Origin: a virus
DNA: 54,593 bases
Reading direction: 5' to 3' (one strand)
IMG/VR virus record: IMGVR_UViG_3300025769_000151
Location: 1-54,593 of that record
Shown here: positions 36,709 to 45,378 of the stretch, piece by piece
Position numbering within the stretch: position 1 is the stretch's first letter
Layout: every line of letters begins with the position of its first letter
Program-made: the position numbers and the translations under genes
Notes under the pieces: model-generated
Seen by the model: only the letters and a program-made list of their open reading frames with translations
What the model was told of the DNA's origin: nothing
Database searches by the model: none

Positions 36709-37219
36709 GAAGTATCTCGACGGTTCACCAAATCCGGCGGCAAGAGCCGAAACCATCAAGGAGGGCAAGAAGGCCTACGAAGAAGGACGCAAGCTCCCCG
36801 ACAGCTACTTTGATGAACGACAGAAGTATGGTGTTGGTGGCGCAGTAGTTAGCGGCGCCTTGTTGGAGGGCATTGGTCAGGGCGCTGGTCAGGCTCTTGG
36901 AGCGGCTGGCGTGGGTGCCGTCTCAGAGTTATTGAAGAAGAGAAAGAAGAAAGAGTACAAGAAGGGTGGTAAGGTGAAGAAAGGCAAGGGGGCCAAGGAG
37001 GGTCGCAAGCCTTTGAACGCGTCCACCATCGCTTCGCTCAAGAAGAAGGCCAAGTCATCCGGCAAGTCTCTTGCCACACTCAAGAAGGTTTACCGTAGAG
37101 GTCAGGGTGCGTATCTGTCCAGTGGTTCAAGACCCAAGACAAGTATGGCAGCATGGGCCATGGGAAGGGTCAACAGCTTCATCAAGGGCTCGAAGAAGCA
37201 CGACACGGACTTACGATAA
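36668..37219 (+). CDS. Basic Gly-Gly motif protein with DUF5824-like C-terminus (183 aa)
   Basis: I start at ATG 36668 (MQPVKKDKKTGLPKKYLDGS) because the 20 residues before it are unlike the rest and read through the preceding gene. A small-residue segment (VVSGALLEGIGQGAGQALGA) could enter membranes. KEYKKGGKVKKGK carries the shared Gly-Gly motif. The C-terminal 55 residues (LKKVYRRGQGAYLSSGSRP, then AAWAMGRVNSFI) match a pattern known from phage and large-virus proteins, which I think is DUF5824. Probably a minor virion protein; function unknown. Confidence 0.65.
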   Translation: MQPVKKDKKTGLPKKYLDGSPNPAARAETIKEGKKAYEEGRKLPDSYFDERQKYGVGGAVVSGALLEGIGQGAGQALGAAGVGAVSELLKKRKKKEYKKGGKVKKGKGAKEGRKPLNASTIASLKKKAKSSGKSLATLKKVYRRGQGAYLSSGSRPKTSMAAWAMGRVNSFIKGSKKHDTDLR

Positions 37220-37227
37220 TTTTATTA

Positions 37228-37235
37228 GATTTGTA
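37228..37235 (+). promoter_or_regulatory. Late -7 element TAGATTTG
   Basis: TAGATTTGTAAC lies 17 nt before ATG 37253. It matches TAnnTTTG but has no TTG or TTTG at 17-23 bp upstream, as for the other late elements. Confidence 0.45.
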
Positions 37236-37252
37236 ACCTCAACAAGAACGAG

Positions 37253-37570
37253 ATGCCACAAGCAAAAAAGAAAGCCAAAACCTACAAAACCTACGCCGCT
37301 GGCGGTACGGTTAATGAGATGACCTTCGACCAAGTCAGAGAAGGCATGGCCAACGGAAGTATCAAGCTCGCCAAGAAGTCTTTTGCCTACGGAGGTAAGA
37401 TGTACAAGCAGGGCGGTAAGCCCGACTACCTCGACCTCGACAAGGACGGCAACAAGAAGGAGCTCATGAAGGACGCAGCCAGTGACGCACCTTCAGGTAA
37501 GAAGGGCATGGCAGTCCCCAAGGCTAAGAAGGGGATGCAAGTAAAGCTGAAGAAGAACAAGAAGAAGTAA
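37253..37570 (+). CDS. Lys/Gly-rich Gly-Gly motif protein (105 aa)
   Basis: Starts MPQAKKKAKTYKTYAAGGTV and includes FAYGGKMYKQGGKPDYLDLD, the densest occurrence of the shared aromatic/Gly-Gly motif. LDLDKDGNKKE looks like a calcium loop. The C-terminus is a Lys-rich tail. It shares one base with the next gene. Such proteins are probably packaged with DNA or attached to the head, by inference from charge and neighbourhood. Confidence 0.6.
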   Translation: MPQAKKKAKTYKTYAAGGTVNEMTFDQVREGMANGSIKLAKKSFAYGGKMYKQGGKPDYLDLDKDGNKKELMKDAASDAPSGKKGMAVPKAKKGMQVKLKKNKKK

Positions 37571-38064
37571 TGCACCTTCAGGTACTCAGGTTCTCAGACA
37601 GTGGGGACTCGACTAACGGCATGTTGGTTGAGCTGCTCCCTGATGGGCGTGAGTTCCTGTGCTACACTTTGGAGGACGAAGAGCGTAAGAGGAAGAAGCG
37701 AGGCGAGACCCGAATCCCTGAGGGGACATACGACATCACGCTTCGGACCGAGGGCGGGTTTCACGCCAAGTATTCCGAGCGCTTTCCCGACATCCATGAG
37801 GGCATGCTCTGGGTGCGAGACGTTCCTAACTTTGAGTACATCCTCATCCACTGTGGCAACACCGACGAGCACACAGCAGGATGTCTTCTACTTGGTGACA
37901 GCCAAGAGAACAATCAGCTCGTGGATGATGGATTCATCGGCAAATCAACACAGGCGTACAAGAGAGTGTACCCAAAAATTCTAAAGGCACTTAACGACGG
38001 AGAGGATGTGCGCATCGAGTACATCGACCTCAATGATGTTATCATCGCAAAACTGAACTTATGA
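37570..38064 (+). CDS. DUF5675-like protein with possible cell-wall active site (164 aa)
   Basis: Recognisable segments in order: CYTLEDEERKRKKRGETRIP (31-50), GTYDITLR (52-59), HEGMLWVRDVPNFEYILIH (76-94), then GNTDEHTAGCLLLG (96-109). This series is typical of DUF5675. The arrangement H94-x-x-N97 followed by G104-C105 recalls L,D-transpeptidase (YkuD) active sites, where His and Cys handle peptidoglycan. A cell-wall role would be welcome because no other endolysin is visible in the window. DUF5675 itself has no proven activity that I can cite. It overlaps the next gene by 4 nt. Confidence 0.65.
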   Translation: MHLQVLRFSDSGDSTNGMLVELLPDGREFLCYTLEDEERKRKKRGETRIPEGTYDITLRTEGGFHAKYSERFPDIHEGMLWVRDVPNFEYILIHCGNTDEHTAGCLLLGDSQENNQLVDDGFIGKSTQAYKRVYPKILKALNDGEDVRIEYIDLNDVIIAKLNL

Positions 38065-38564
38065 AAACTAAGAAGATGCAACAGGGCGGCATGCCCGCAA
38101 TGAACAAGATGGCTCAGCGCAAGGCGATGACCCAGAAAGCAGCAGCAGGTAGAAGCGGCACCTTCCGCGACCCCGAGCACGGCTCACCAGCTATGCCGTT
38201 GGCAGCAGACGTAGAGCGCAACTTCACTGGCACCACAGCAATGGGTGACCCATACACTGCTGACCAAGCAACAATTACTCCCGGACAGATTACAGGATAC
38301 AACGTAATCACTAACGAAGAGACTGGTGAGGTGTTCCAAGAAGCTGTGTACAGCGACCCCACCATTGACCCCGGTACTCCCGGCGCCACTATCTCTGGCT
38401 CTGGTACTGGAGGCTTTCAGACAGGTGAGGAAGGCATGATGCTCCAGAAGAGAGACATGAAGGCTGAGAAGGGCATGATGATGAAGCAGTTCAAAGAAGG
38501 CGGATTCTCCGTGATGGACCCCGCTGACTTTGTCTCAATGTTGCGGGACAACAGAAAGAAGTAA
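38061..38564 (+). CDS. Gly-Gly motif virion-type protein (167 aa)
   Basis: Begins MKTKKMQQGGMPAMNKMAQR. The middle is Thr/Gly-rich and beta-like (ITPGQITGYNVITNEETGEV). The end carries GMMMKQFKEGGFSVMDPADF. The last segment closely recalls the C-terminal region of the protein at 21797. It directly precedes the 1451-residue calcium-loop protein with three bases between them. Probably a minor virion protein. Confidence 0.55.
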   Translation: MKTKKMQQGGMPAMNKMAQRKAMTQKAAAGRSGTFRDPEHGSPAMPLAADVERNFTGTTAMGDPYTADQATITPGQITGYNVITNEETGEVFQEAVYSDPTIDPGTPGATISGSGTGGFQTGEEGMMLQKRDMKAEKGMMMKQFKEGGFSVMDPADFVSMLRDNRKK

Positions 38565-38567
38565 GCC

Positions 38568-41500
38568 ATGAAGCTGAAGAAGCTATCGGCGACCTTCGAT
38601 GACCGGGAGCACGGCGAGAAGGCTCGCCCGCTAGGCCCTGAAGTAAAGAAGCGTGACGTTACGGCAGCTCGTGACGATTACTCTTCCTATCTGCTGTCGA
38701 ACCAACAGGCGAACCAGCAGCAGGACGATGATGATGTAATCCCACCACCAATCCCTGACCCACAGGAGCAAGAGCCTCCTCAGCTTCCGGAATCGTACAG
38801 GCAGGCTATCGACGCGTTTGAAAACGCCATTGCCCTTCAGGGAGGCAACATGGATACGTCTGGCGACGGAACGCTAGACATTCTTGACGTCGCAGGTATC
38901 ATCGACTTCTTCATGACAGTCGTTGGTCAGGGTGTGTTTGAGGGAGGGTCTAACCCGATTGGTGGACTTCAGGGCTTGTTTTGGAACTCCGACGCTTATC
39001 AGAACGCGTTTGACCTCGGCACGGGCCTCTTCTACAATCCCGGAGTAAACTATGGCGATGGAGCCACTTACTACAGCGAAACAGAAGACGGCATTGCAGA
39101 GTCACTACTGACTTGGGCAGATTACATGGCCGCTCAAGACGACGCAGACGCAAACGTCAGTGGTTTTCTTCCCATCCCGATTAACTGGGTTAACTGGATA
39201 GATACGTCTTCGTATTCTTCTGCCTTGGATGCTGTTTTTGATGCGTACCAAGGAGATGTACCCGAAGACTTCTTCGACACCCTGCTTATGAACCCACAGC
39301 CTACCGAGGCCGACCTCGAGGACTTGGGGGCGTGGTTTGATGCAAACATGTTGCCAATCATGAACATCTACGCGGATGTTTATATGCTGAACGCCACGGG
39401 AGACTCTCTTGGTTACAGTGATGGCAACTTCCAAGACATGATGGACTTCATTGAGACTCAGGGCTCTGGCCTCGGATTCTTTGATGTATCTGTCAACGAC
39501 ACGGACTACAACCCGTTCTCTGGAAACATCTTCGACGTAAACAACGACGGCACCTTCAATGGTGCTGACATCGCGGCATGGGCAGACTTTACTGAGATGG
39601 TATCTGCTGTCTCTGGCGGTGGCACTATCTCTGAAACGAACAACCTGTTCTCTCAGGCTGACATCGACCAAATCATCGAGTACTACACCTACTACGGTGC
39701 GGAGATGGCTGGGGGTAACATGTACTTCAGCGCCAACGGTGAGTGGGACAACACGCAGAACCTGTTCAACATCAACAATGTTGCAGAGAACCCACCACTC
39801 ATCTTCAACCTTTTGGACTCAGGAGATGTGGATGCGTATATTGATGAGCAAGACCAAGACGAGATTCTTGCGCTTATCCAACTGAGCTGGGCCGACCAAA
39901 GACCCGTTTGGGGCGAGGCTTACGGACTATCCGCTGGCCTTCAGTCATTGACTCCTGAGTGGTACACCGCCTTCGCAAACTCTATTCAACCTTGGATTAA
40001 CAACGGGTACGACCCCGACTACAGTCAGCAGGGCGGAGCAAGCTGGGCCACATGGGCCGCCTCAAGCGACTTCGTGTATCAAGCGACATCGTTTACTCAG
40101 CAGGTTGCAAGTTGGGTTGGTCAAAACTTATTTGACCCCGATGGCGATGGACAGTACGACCCTTCTGAACTAGACCAGTCTGTCGTAGACTACTTGATTA
40201 TGTTCCACTCTGGTGTAAACAGCGTGGCTGATATTACCCCAGAGCTCTTCAATGTCTTTACCGTAGGAGACCCACAGTCTTTCGGCGACAACTTCAGCGC
40301 GGGGGGAACTGACGCGTTAAATCTTCAAATCATGGGCGTCTACCTGCTACAGCAGCTCCCTGACTGGGTAAGCAGCGTGGGAGGCATTCCTGATTTCGCA
40401 AACATTCTCGGACAAGAACCCGGGGAGACGTACAATTACAATGCCCAAACGGCGGCGTTCGCGCTTCTGGCTCAGGTGTTTGGACACCAAAGCCAGTCCA
40501 ATACCGGATTTACGGCAACCTTTGGCACCAACTCGTCCTATCTCTCACAAGATTTCTCAGAGCTTTTCCAGTACCTAGGTTTTAGCTCCTCTGAAGCCGG
40601 AGAGCTCGAGAACTACATGCTCGATGCAGATAACGGTTTCCTAAATGATAACCAGCTGTTTGCCAACTGGCTGTATGCTGGCTTCCAAGGATTCATTGGG
40701 TTCACTGACCCGAATACAGGTCAACAACAAATCATACCTCAGGGTGAGGGTGTAATCTGGGCACCAGCAGGCTGGGAGCCGGGAGATGATTACTTCGATT
40801 ACGCGTACTATCAGAGCGAAGGTCCCTACGGCTTTGACGTACAGTTCTACAACTTCGATGTACACCTGACGTCTAGCGACTTCCTGTACTCGTACAACAA
40901 CTTTGGAGACTCTACGCTCTTCTTTGTACCACCTCCCCCACCTAACTTCATTCAAGACCCATCAGAAGGTGTCGAGGGAATCTACGGTTCAGGTGCTACA
41001 CCGGGTGCTCAAGAGGCGGGTGAATACATCGACCTACCTGATTTCTTGAACAGAACAGGGGGCATGATTGACTTCGACGGCGACGGAGATGTGGGGCTGA
41101 GCGACTTCTTTGCTCTGCACGGATGGCTTATGACTGGAGGCTACAACAACTATCAAGTAGTTGGGGAAGGCTCTGGTTGGAACAATTCTACAGTCTTTTT
41201 GGATTTTGGTATTGGGTGGTCAGCCTTTTACGGCCTACAAACTGACTCAGTCAATCAGGGCATGTACAATATCAGCTCTGCTGATTTGTGGTACGGAGGA
41301 CTCTTGACTCCTTCAAATCAAGTTGTCGGCGTACAAGGTCAACTCAGCAACCCGATTTACAGTTACAGCGGAGAAAACCCATTCATGTACCAAGGCGCTG
41401 CCTTTGGAGAGTCGGGTCAATACACTGGCTATGACCCTGCCTACGCCTTAGCTCACTTCTTGGTTTTTCAGTACGCTAACGATTACGTCAGCTCTGGAGG

Positions 41501-42923
41501 CCAAACGCCTGAGTGGTTTACGACCCTTATGGGGTCGGACCCCAATACGTTTATGGCTGCGGCTGATTGGTTTAATATGATTGACCCCGACTGGGTTAAC
41601 GCAAGCGACGCGATTGGCGCTGGCACTTTCGCTGGCGATGATGCCACTATTCAGGGCGGTCTGATGGGGAGTATCATCGTTCCGCTCCTTCAGGCAATCC
41701 TCCCTGATGAGCTGGCAATGAACTCTTACTCGGAGTTCTACTTGCAGAACGGCATCGACCCTAATCAGTTCTTTGCTCCAGCAGGACCGTACACAGGCCC
41801 TGATTCGCTCGTGCCGATTGTTACGGGAATGGGCTCTTTAGGTAGCGGGCTTGAAGAGGCCCTCGGTACCGCGTCTAGCGCCAACTTCATTTCGGAGTAC
41901 GCAATGTCTAATCCTGCTGCGATTGCGTCAATCGACTTCAATGGAGACGGTCAAATCGACGAGGCAGAAATCAACCTTTACGGTCAGCTGTATAACTTGA
42001 TTGATGAAGCGGGTATTGGCTTTGGCCCAACCGGACCCGGCAGTGATGCTATCAACTTGGGCAGCATGGCGATGGAGCTAATGGGTGCAGGTGCGGCAGC
42101 CTTTAACCTAGTCAACCAATACATTGTTGGTCAGATAATGACCAATCCTGATGTCAACACAGAGCAGGGAGCTCTGTACACTTTGTTTGAACCATTTATT
42201 CAGCTTGGTCTTTTCGGGCTTGATACGGAGGTTGACGCTGGGGGTAATGTGCAGTACTATATCACTGTACCTGTAAGCAACTTCACCAACATCTCGTCTG
42301 TTGAATACGTTGCTCAAGTCTTTGGCAACCCTAACCAATTTATCACAGAAGGTCTGATTGGAGTCATTGCAGACTCTCTGATTGATGGAGCCTACTACCT
42401 CGGTCCAGACGGAAACTACATTCAGGTAAACAACGTTTACGCTGGACTTGCGGCTCAGAACTTCTACACCAACCTCAACCAATACAACAGCACTGGCACG
42501 TACAGCGACTTTGAAAACATTGAGTTTACTGTGCTGCTCAACTACCCTGAACTCATTGAGTTTGCTGAGCAGTACGGCGGACCAGACCTCAATGGCGACG
42601 GCTTCTACACGCAAGCAGACATAGAAATGTTCTTCGACATAGTGGGCTCACAAAACGTTGCGCCGGGAACCGCTGAGTTCAATGCCTTGGACCTCAACAA
42701 CGACGGCCTTTTGACCATTGCAGACTACGCTCAGTTCAACGCGTTCTTTGGAAGCTTTGAAGGCGGAGCGGCAGGCTTGAACATTGGTGCTTACGGATAC
42801 TTTAACGATGGCATTTGGGTTGACTTTGATTACGATGACCTTGGCCCAGAAGACTACTTCGGGTCGGGATGGACGCCACAGGGATACAACACAGGAAATA
42901 CACCACCACCACCGACAACATGA
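38568..42923 (+). CDS. Giant dockerin/EF-hand-loop protein, probable adhesin or fibre (1451 aa)
   Basis: At least seven calcium loops are visible, starting at D96 (DTSGDGTLD), D323 (DVNNDGTFN), D523 (DPDGDGQYD), D835 (DFDGDGDVG), D1123 (DFNGDGQID), D1340 (DLNGDGFYT) and D1375 (DLNNDGLLT). Several continue as dockerin repeats with a helix beginning xxAD or xxLD. The pair at 1340 and 1375 is spaced like a dockerin module near the C-terminus. The rest is very rich in Asn, Gly, Phe, Tyr and Trp, very acidic, and has no signal peptide or protease motif. The C-terminal tail is poly-Pro/Thr. A calcium-stabilised fibre or adhesin is the best guess. It overlaps the next gene by ATGA. Confidence 0.6.
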   Translation: MKLKKLSATFDDREHGEKARPLGPEVKKRDVTAARDDYSSYLLSNQQANQQQDDDDVIPPPIPDPQEQEPPQLPESYRQAIDAFENAIALQGGNMDTSGDGTLDILDVAGIIDFFMTVVGQGVFEGGSNPIGGLQGLFWNSDAYQNAFDLGTGLFYNPGVNYGDGATYYSETEDGIAESLLTWADYMAAQDDADANVSGFLPIPINWVNWIDTSSYSSALDAVFDAYQGDVPEDFFDTLLMNPQPTEADLEDLGAWFDANMLPIMNIYADVYMLNATGDSLGYSDGNFQDMMDFIETQGSGLGFFDVSVNDTDYNPFSGNIFDVNNDGTFNGADIAAWADFTEMVSAVSGGGTISETNNLFSQADIDQIIEYYTYYGAEMAGGNMYFSANGEWDNTQNLFNINNVAENPPLIFNLLDSGDVDAYIDEQDQDEILALIQLSWADQRPVWGEAYGLSAGLQSLTPEWYTAFANSIQPWINNGYDPDYSQQGGASWATWAASSDFVYQATSFTQQVASWVGQNLFDPDGDGQYDPSELDQSVVDYLIMFHSGVNSVADITPELFNVFTVGDPQSFGDNFSAGGTDALNLQIMGVYLLQQLPDWVSSVGGIPDFANILGQEPGETYNYNAQTAAFALLAQVFGHQSQSNTGFTATFGTNSSYLSQDFSELFQYLGFSSSEAGELENYMLDADNGFLNDNQLFANWLYAGFQGFIGFTDPNTGQQQIIPQGEGVIWAPAGWEPGDDYFDYAYYQSEGPYGFDVQFYNFDVHLTSSDFLYSYNNFGDSTLFFVPPPPPNFIQDPSEGVEGIYGSGATPGAQEAGEYIDLPDFLNRTGGMIDFDGDGDVGLSDFFALHGWLMTGGYNNYQVVGEGSGWNNSTVFLDFGIGWSAFYGLQTDSVNQGMYNISSADLWYGGLLTPSNQVVGVQGQLSNPIYSYSGENPFMYQGAAFGESGQYTGYDPAYALAHFLVFQYANDYVSSGGQTPEWFTTLMGSDPNTFMAAADWFNMIDPDWVNASDAIGAGTFAGDDATIQGGLMGSIIVPLLQAILPDELAMNSYSEFYLQNGIDPNQFFAPAGPYTGPDSLVPIVTGMGSLGSGLEEALGTASSANFISEYAMSNPAAIASIDFNGDGQIDEAEINLYGQLYNLIDEAGIGFGPTGPGSDAINLGSMAMELMGAGAAAFNLVNQYIVGQIMTNPDVNTEQGALYTLFEPFIQLGLFGLDTEVDAGGNVQYYITVPVSNFTNISSVEYVAQVFGNPNQFITEGLIGVIADSLIDGAYYLGPDGNYIQVNNVYAGLAAQNFYTNLNQYNSTGTYSDFENIEFTVLLNYPELIEFAEQYGGPDLNGDGFYTQADIEMFFDIVGSQNVAPGTAEFNALDLNNDGLLTIADYAQFNAFFGSFEGGAAGLNIGAYGYFNDGIWVDFDYDDLGPEDYFGSGWTPQGYNTGNTPPPPTT

Positions 42924-43384
42924 GAAGACTAGGAACATCCACCGTCACCAAGCGTCGTAGCAAAAAGATTAGAAGGTCCGTAGCTCGCATTCAGTCGTAC
43001 ACGGTAACTACGTTCGGTGCGATTACTAGTCCTGACTTTACTCTTCAGTCTCCGCTAAACGGTATTATCTTTTACTTTTGGGTTGACCTTGCCAACGACT
43101 GGACAGGAGATTCAACCGACTACACCATCTCCGACCTTGTAATCACCAACACGACTACAGGAGGTGTCGACAATGTGGGTGCCGTTACCGGAAGCGGCGG
43201 AGGTGAAATCGCTACGTTGCGATATATCGGGCTGGGTACTTACAACATGACTGGGGCGGGTGGCTCTCCCGCTGGTCACAACGCGGGAGGCAACAACACG
43301 TTTAGGTTTACAGGAACTGTTCAGCAAGCTGGTTACGAGGCCGTAGCCTTTGATGAGTCAGTCACCATCTTCTCCAACAAGTAA
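42920..43384 (+). CDS. Hypothetical beta-rich virion protein (154 aa)
   Basis: ATG 42920 overlaps the upstream stop; longer in-frame starts run into that gene. The N-terminus is basic (VTKRRSKKIRRSVARI). The rest is a Thr/Gly/Asn-rich beta domain (GAITSPDFTLQSPLNG; GGNNTFRFTGTVQQAG). It looks like a fibre-associated or decoration protein. No family recognised. Confidence 0.6.
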   Translation: MRRLGTSTVTKRRSKKIRRSVARIQSYTVTTFGAITSPDFTLQSPLNGIIFYFWVDLANDWTGDSTDYTISDLVITNTTTGGVDNVGAVTGSGGGEIATLRYIGLGTYNMTGAGGSPAGHNAGGNNTFRFTGTVQQAGYEAVAFDESVTIFSNK

Positions 43385-43527
43385 TGATAACAGTCACAGT
43401 AGATTCCAACATGACCACCTCCGCTCAGAAGGTTAGCTGGGCCGAAGGCATGCAAACAATTTTTCCTCAGTCAGACGGAACAGGTGTTTACGATGCCCTC
43501 CAAGACATCATTGACGAGAACTCATGA
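43384..43527 (+). CDS. Small hypothetical protein (47 aa)
   Basis: A 47-residue frame starting MITVTVDSNMTTSAQKVSWA and ending YDALQDIIDENS. It shares one base with the upstream stop and overlaps the next start by ATGA, so translation is coupled. No family recognised. Confidence 0.5.
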   Translation: MITVTVDSNMTTSAQKVSWAEGMQTIFPQSDGTGVYDALQDIIDENS

Positions 43528-43715
43528 ACACTGTAAAAAAATACAAGAAGGGCGGTCTTCAGGTTCAGAGCAAGAAGGTGAAAGTAGACCCTCCCAAGGG
43601 CTACCACTGGATGGAAGAGCAGGGCAGGTACTTTCTGATGAAGGGAGACTACAAGCCTCACCCGGGAGCTGTGGAGAAGGCGTCATTTAAGACCGTCACT
43701 CACGGGAAATCTTAA
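43524..43715 (+). CDS. Small Gly-Gly motif protein (63 aa)
   Basis: Begins MNTVKKYKKGGLQVQSKKVK, with the shared KYKKGG motif. GYHWMEEQGRYFLMKGDY and a basic C-terminus follow. It is the last rightward gene before the leftward regulator, overlapping its end by 20 nt. Probably another minor virion or accessory protein. Confidence 0.55.
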   Translation: MNTVKKYKKGGLQVQSKKVKVDPPKGYHWMEEQGRYFLMKGDYKPHPGAVEKASFKTVTHGKS

Positions 43716-44142
43716 TCGCCTCCTCACCATCCAGCTTGCGGTAGAACCTCTGAACGAGGTGCCTAGCTTTAGGTGTTAGCCCGTACCTGTGCTTGTAGTT
43801 CGTCTTGGCCTCCTCCGTGAAGTACATGTCGGCCTCGCTTCCTGTGTCCACGTTGAACCTACGGTGGACCACGTGTATCAGTCCCTTCTTCATCATGGGT
43901 TGTAGCGTGCGCTCCCTGAACTTCTTGGGAGATGCGAACAACGACTCTGCGATGTGCGTTGCAGTAAAGAACTCGTAGTCGTAGCCAAACAACATCACCT
44001 GCATCTCTACTGGCCTAACGTCGTAATGCTGCAGCATGTCTGTCTCTGCGAGCCTTAGATACTTGAGGTAGTTCTTGTTCACGTACTTCTCGTGGAGGTA
44101 GGAGAACTCCCGCATTTTTCGCTCAGGTCTGTGTCTCTTCAT
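43696..44142 (-). CDS. MarR-like winged-helix regulator on the opposite strand (148 aa)
   Basis: The only leftward gene in the right late arm. The first 40 residues are basic. The central part has VEMQVMLFGYDYEFFTATHI, then KKFRERTLQPMMKKGLIHVV, and the end has YGLTPKARHLVQRFYRKL. This order of helix, helix-turn-helix, wing and C-terminal dimer helix is like MarR-type regulators. Its start is 10 bp from a perfect 14-bp palindrome that also overlaps the divergent promoter for the fibre gene. It is therefore a good candidate for a self-limiting repressor of the downstream late genes. Ligand unknown. Confidence 0.65.
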   Translation of the reverse strand: MKRHRPERKMREFSYLHEKYVNKNYLKYLRLAETDMLQHYDVRPVEMQVMLFGYDYEFFTATHIAESLFASPKKFRERTLQPMMKKGLIHVVHRRFNVDTGSEADMYFTEEAKTNYKHRYGLTPKARHLVQRFYRKLDGEEAIKISRE

Positions 44143-44148
44143 TTTGAG

Positions 44149-44156
44149 TATATTTG
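44149..44156 (+). promoter_or_regulatory. Late -7 element TATATTTG with operator overlap
   Basis: TATATTTG precedes ATG 44176 by 19 nt. No -33 box. It is the only late element overlapped by a perfect palindrome. Confidence 0.5.
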
Positions 44157-44166
44157 TCTAGACAAA
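44153..44166. promoter_or_regulatory. Palindromic operator TTTGTCTAGACAAA
   Basis: A perfect 14-bp palindrome. Its left half covers the TTTG of the -7 element and its right half the probable transcription start. It lies between the winged-helix gene and the fibre-like gene, which diverge from it. Binding by the winged-helix protein would block the rightward promoter. Confidence 0.6.
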
Positions 44167-44175
44167 AAGAACACG

Positions 44176-45057
44176 ATGGGAACATCACTATCAGGCACTC
44201 AAATTAAGAACTCGTATGTTGGAATCCTCAAGGCTTCTGACAATACTGCTATCAGTAGTTCCCTGAAAACCATCACCGATGGGCAGGGTAACGACACCGC
44301 GCTGTCTGTGTCTACAGCTCAGGTAAAGGTAACGAATCTTCTGATTGATTCACCCGCAACCTCTACAAGCGACCAAATCCTAGTACGGGATTCCTCGACT
44401 GGATTGATTAGCACGCGCACCCTCCCCAACCTGAAGACTGTTCAGATTAGCACCAGCTCAGGTACTACCACTAATGGAAGTGGGAGCGCCATCGGCGTCA
44501 CAGTCACAGACTCTGGAGGTCACGCATCTACGGCCAACTTCCAGACAGGTGCGAACATGACCATCCGCTCTAGCGGAGCTCAGATGTCTTTCAAGTACGA
44601 CAACAGAACGACTGTAAACGTAACGGCTGCTAAGACCATCAACGCCTCCACAGAGGGAGGTGGTACAGTGTTCTTGGACTGCGCTAGTCTTAGCGGGGGT
44701 GCCCTTACGCTACCTGCGGCATCAACAGGCAGGTTCTTGCGTATCCTCGTCGATGTAGGCTCCAACACCGCATGCAACATCAACGCAGCGTCAGGTGACT
44801 ACTTCTACGGCGCAGTCACGCACGTCTCTACTACTGGAAACAAGACTGGTGTTCAGACTGTAACCCGTGCTACTGCATCGGCTTCTGTCTCTACATTCAA
44901 CCAGCTCACGCTGGACCAAGACAGTGATAACCTCGGAGGAGCAGTAGGGAGCTTCCTTGAGCTTACATGCTATGACGACGCCGGATGGCACGTCAGCGGA
45001 AAGCTCATTGGAAACTCTACCAACCCAACAGGCATCCTCGTAATCAACGGACAATAA
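44176..45057 (+). CDS. Fibre-like structural protein (293 aa)
   Basis: The start is ATG 44176 (MGTSLSGTQIKNSYVGILKA), set by the promoter at 44149 and by the typical fibre N-terminus. The first 60 residues resemble the N-terminal region of marine phage fibre and structural proteins (IKxxYxGxLKxxDN, then TDGxGNDTxLSxS). The rest is a Ser/Thr/Gly-rich beta structure with a C-terminal domain (ASVSTFNQLTLDQDSDNLGG). It shares one base with the next gene. Probably binds the host surface or decorates the virion. Confidence 0.65.
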   Translation: MGTSLSGTQIKNSYVGILKASDNTAISSSLKTITDGQGNDTALSVSTAQVKVTNLLIDSPATSTSDQILVRDSSTGLISTRTLPNLKTVQISTSSGTTTNGSGSAIGVTVTDSGGHASTANFQTGANMTIRSSGAQMSFKYDNRTTVNVTAAKTINASTEGGGTVFLDCASLSGGALTLPAASTGRFLRILVDVGSNTACNINAASGDYFYGAVTHVSTTGNKTGVQTVTRATASASVSTFNQLTLDQDSDNLGGAVGSFLELTCYDDAGWHVSGKLIGNSTNPTGILVINGQ

Positions 45058-45374
45058 TGACAACCATGGACCCCACCCTCAAAGAGCTCTTCATCACGGA
45101 AGTGGCTGAAGTTTTGGCGCAGCTTGAAGACGTCATCGAGAAGTATCAGGTAAACGAAAGGGTGGCATACATCTTTGGGCTCGGCATCGTCGACGACATC
45201 CCAGAGATTGGTCCCGCTTGGCAGGTAGCCAGCAAGTGGCACGTAGACAGCCCGGAAGAACTTGCCGAGTTGTTCTCAGCCATCATGGCCTCTTACGAAA
45301 AGATTACCGAAGAAGATGATGACATCGACTTAGATGACATCGACCTAGGAGACCTAGGCTTCAACCTCAACTAA
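45057..45374 (+). CDS. Acidic hypothetical protein (105 aa)
   Basis: ATG 45057 overlaps the previous stop. The N-terminus is helical (TLKELFITEVAEVLAQLEDV). The C-terminus is extremely acidic (EEDDDIDLDDIDLGDLG), like a DNA or protein-binding decoy tail. No family recognised. Confidence 0.6.
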   Translation: MTTMDPTLKELFITEVAEVLAQLEDVIEKYQVNERVAYIFGLGIVDDIPEIGPAWQVASKWHVDSPEELAELFSAIMASYEKITEEDDDIDLDDIDLGDLGFNLN

Positions 45375-45378
45375 TACA

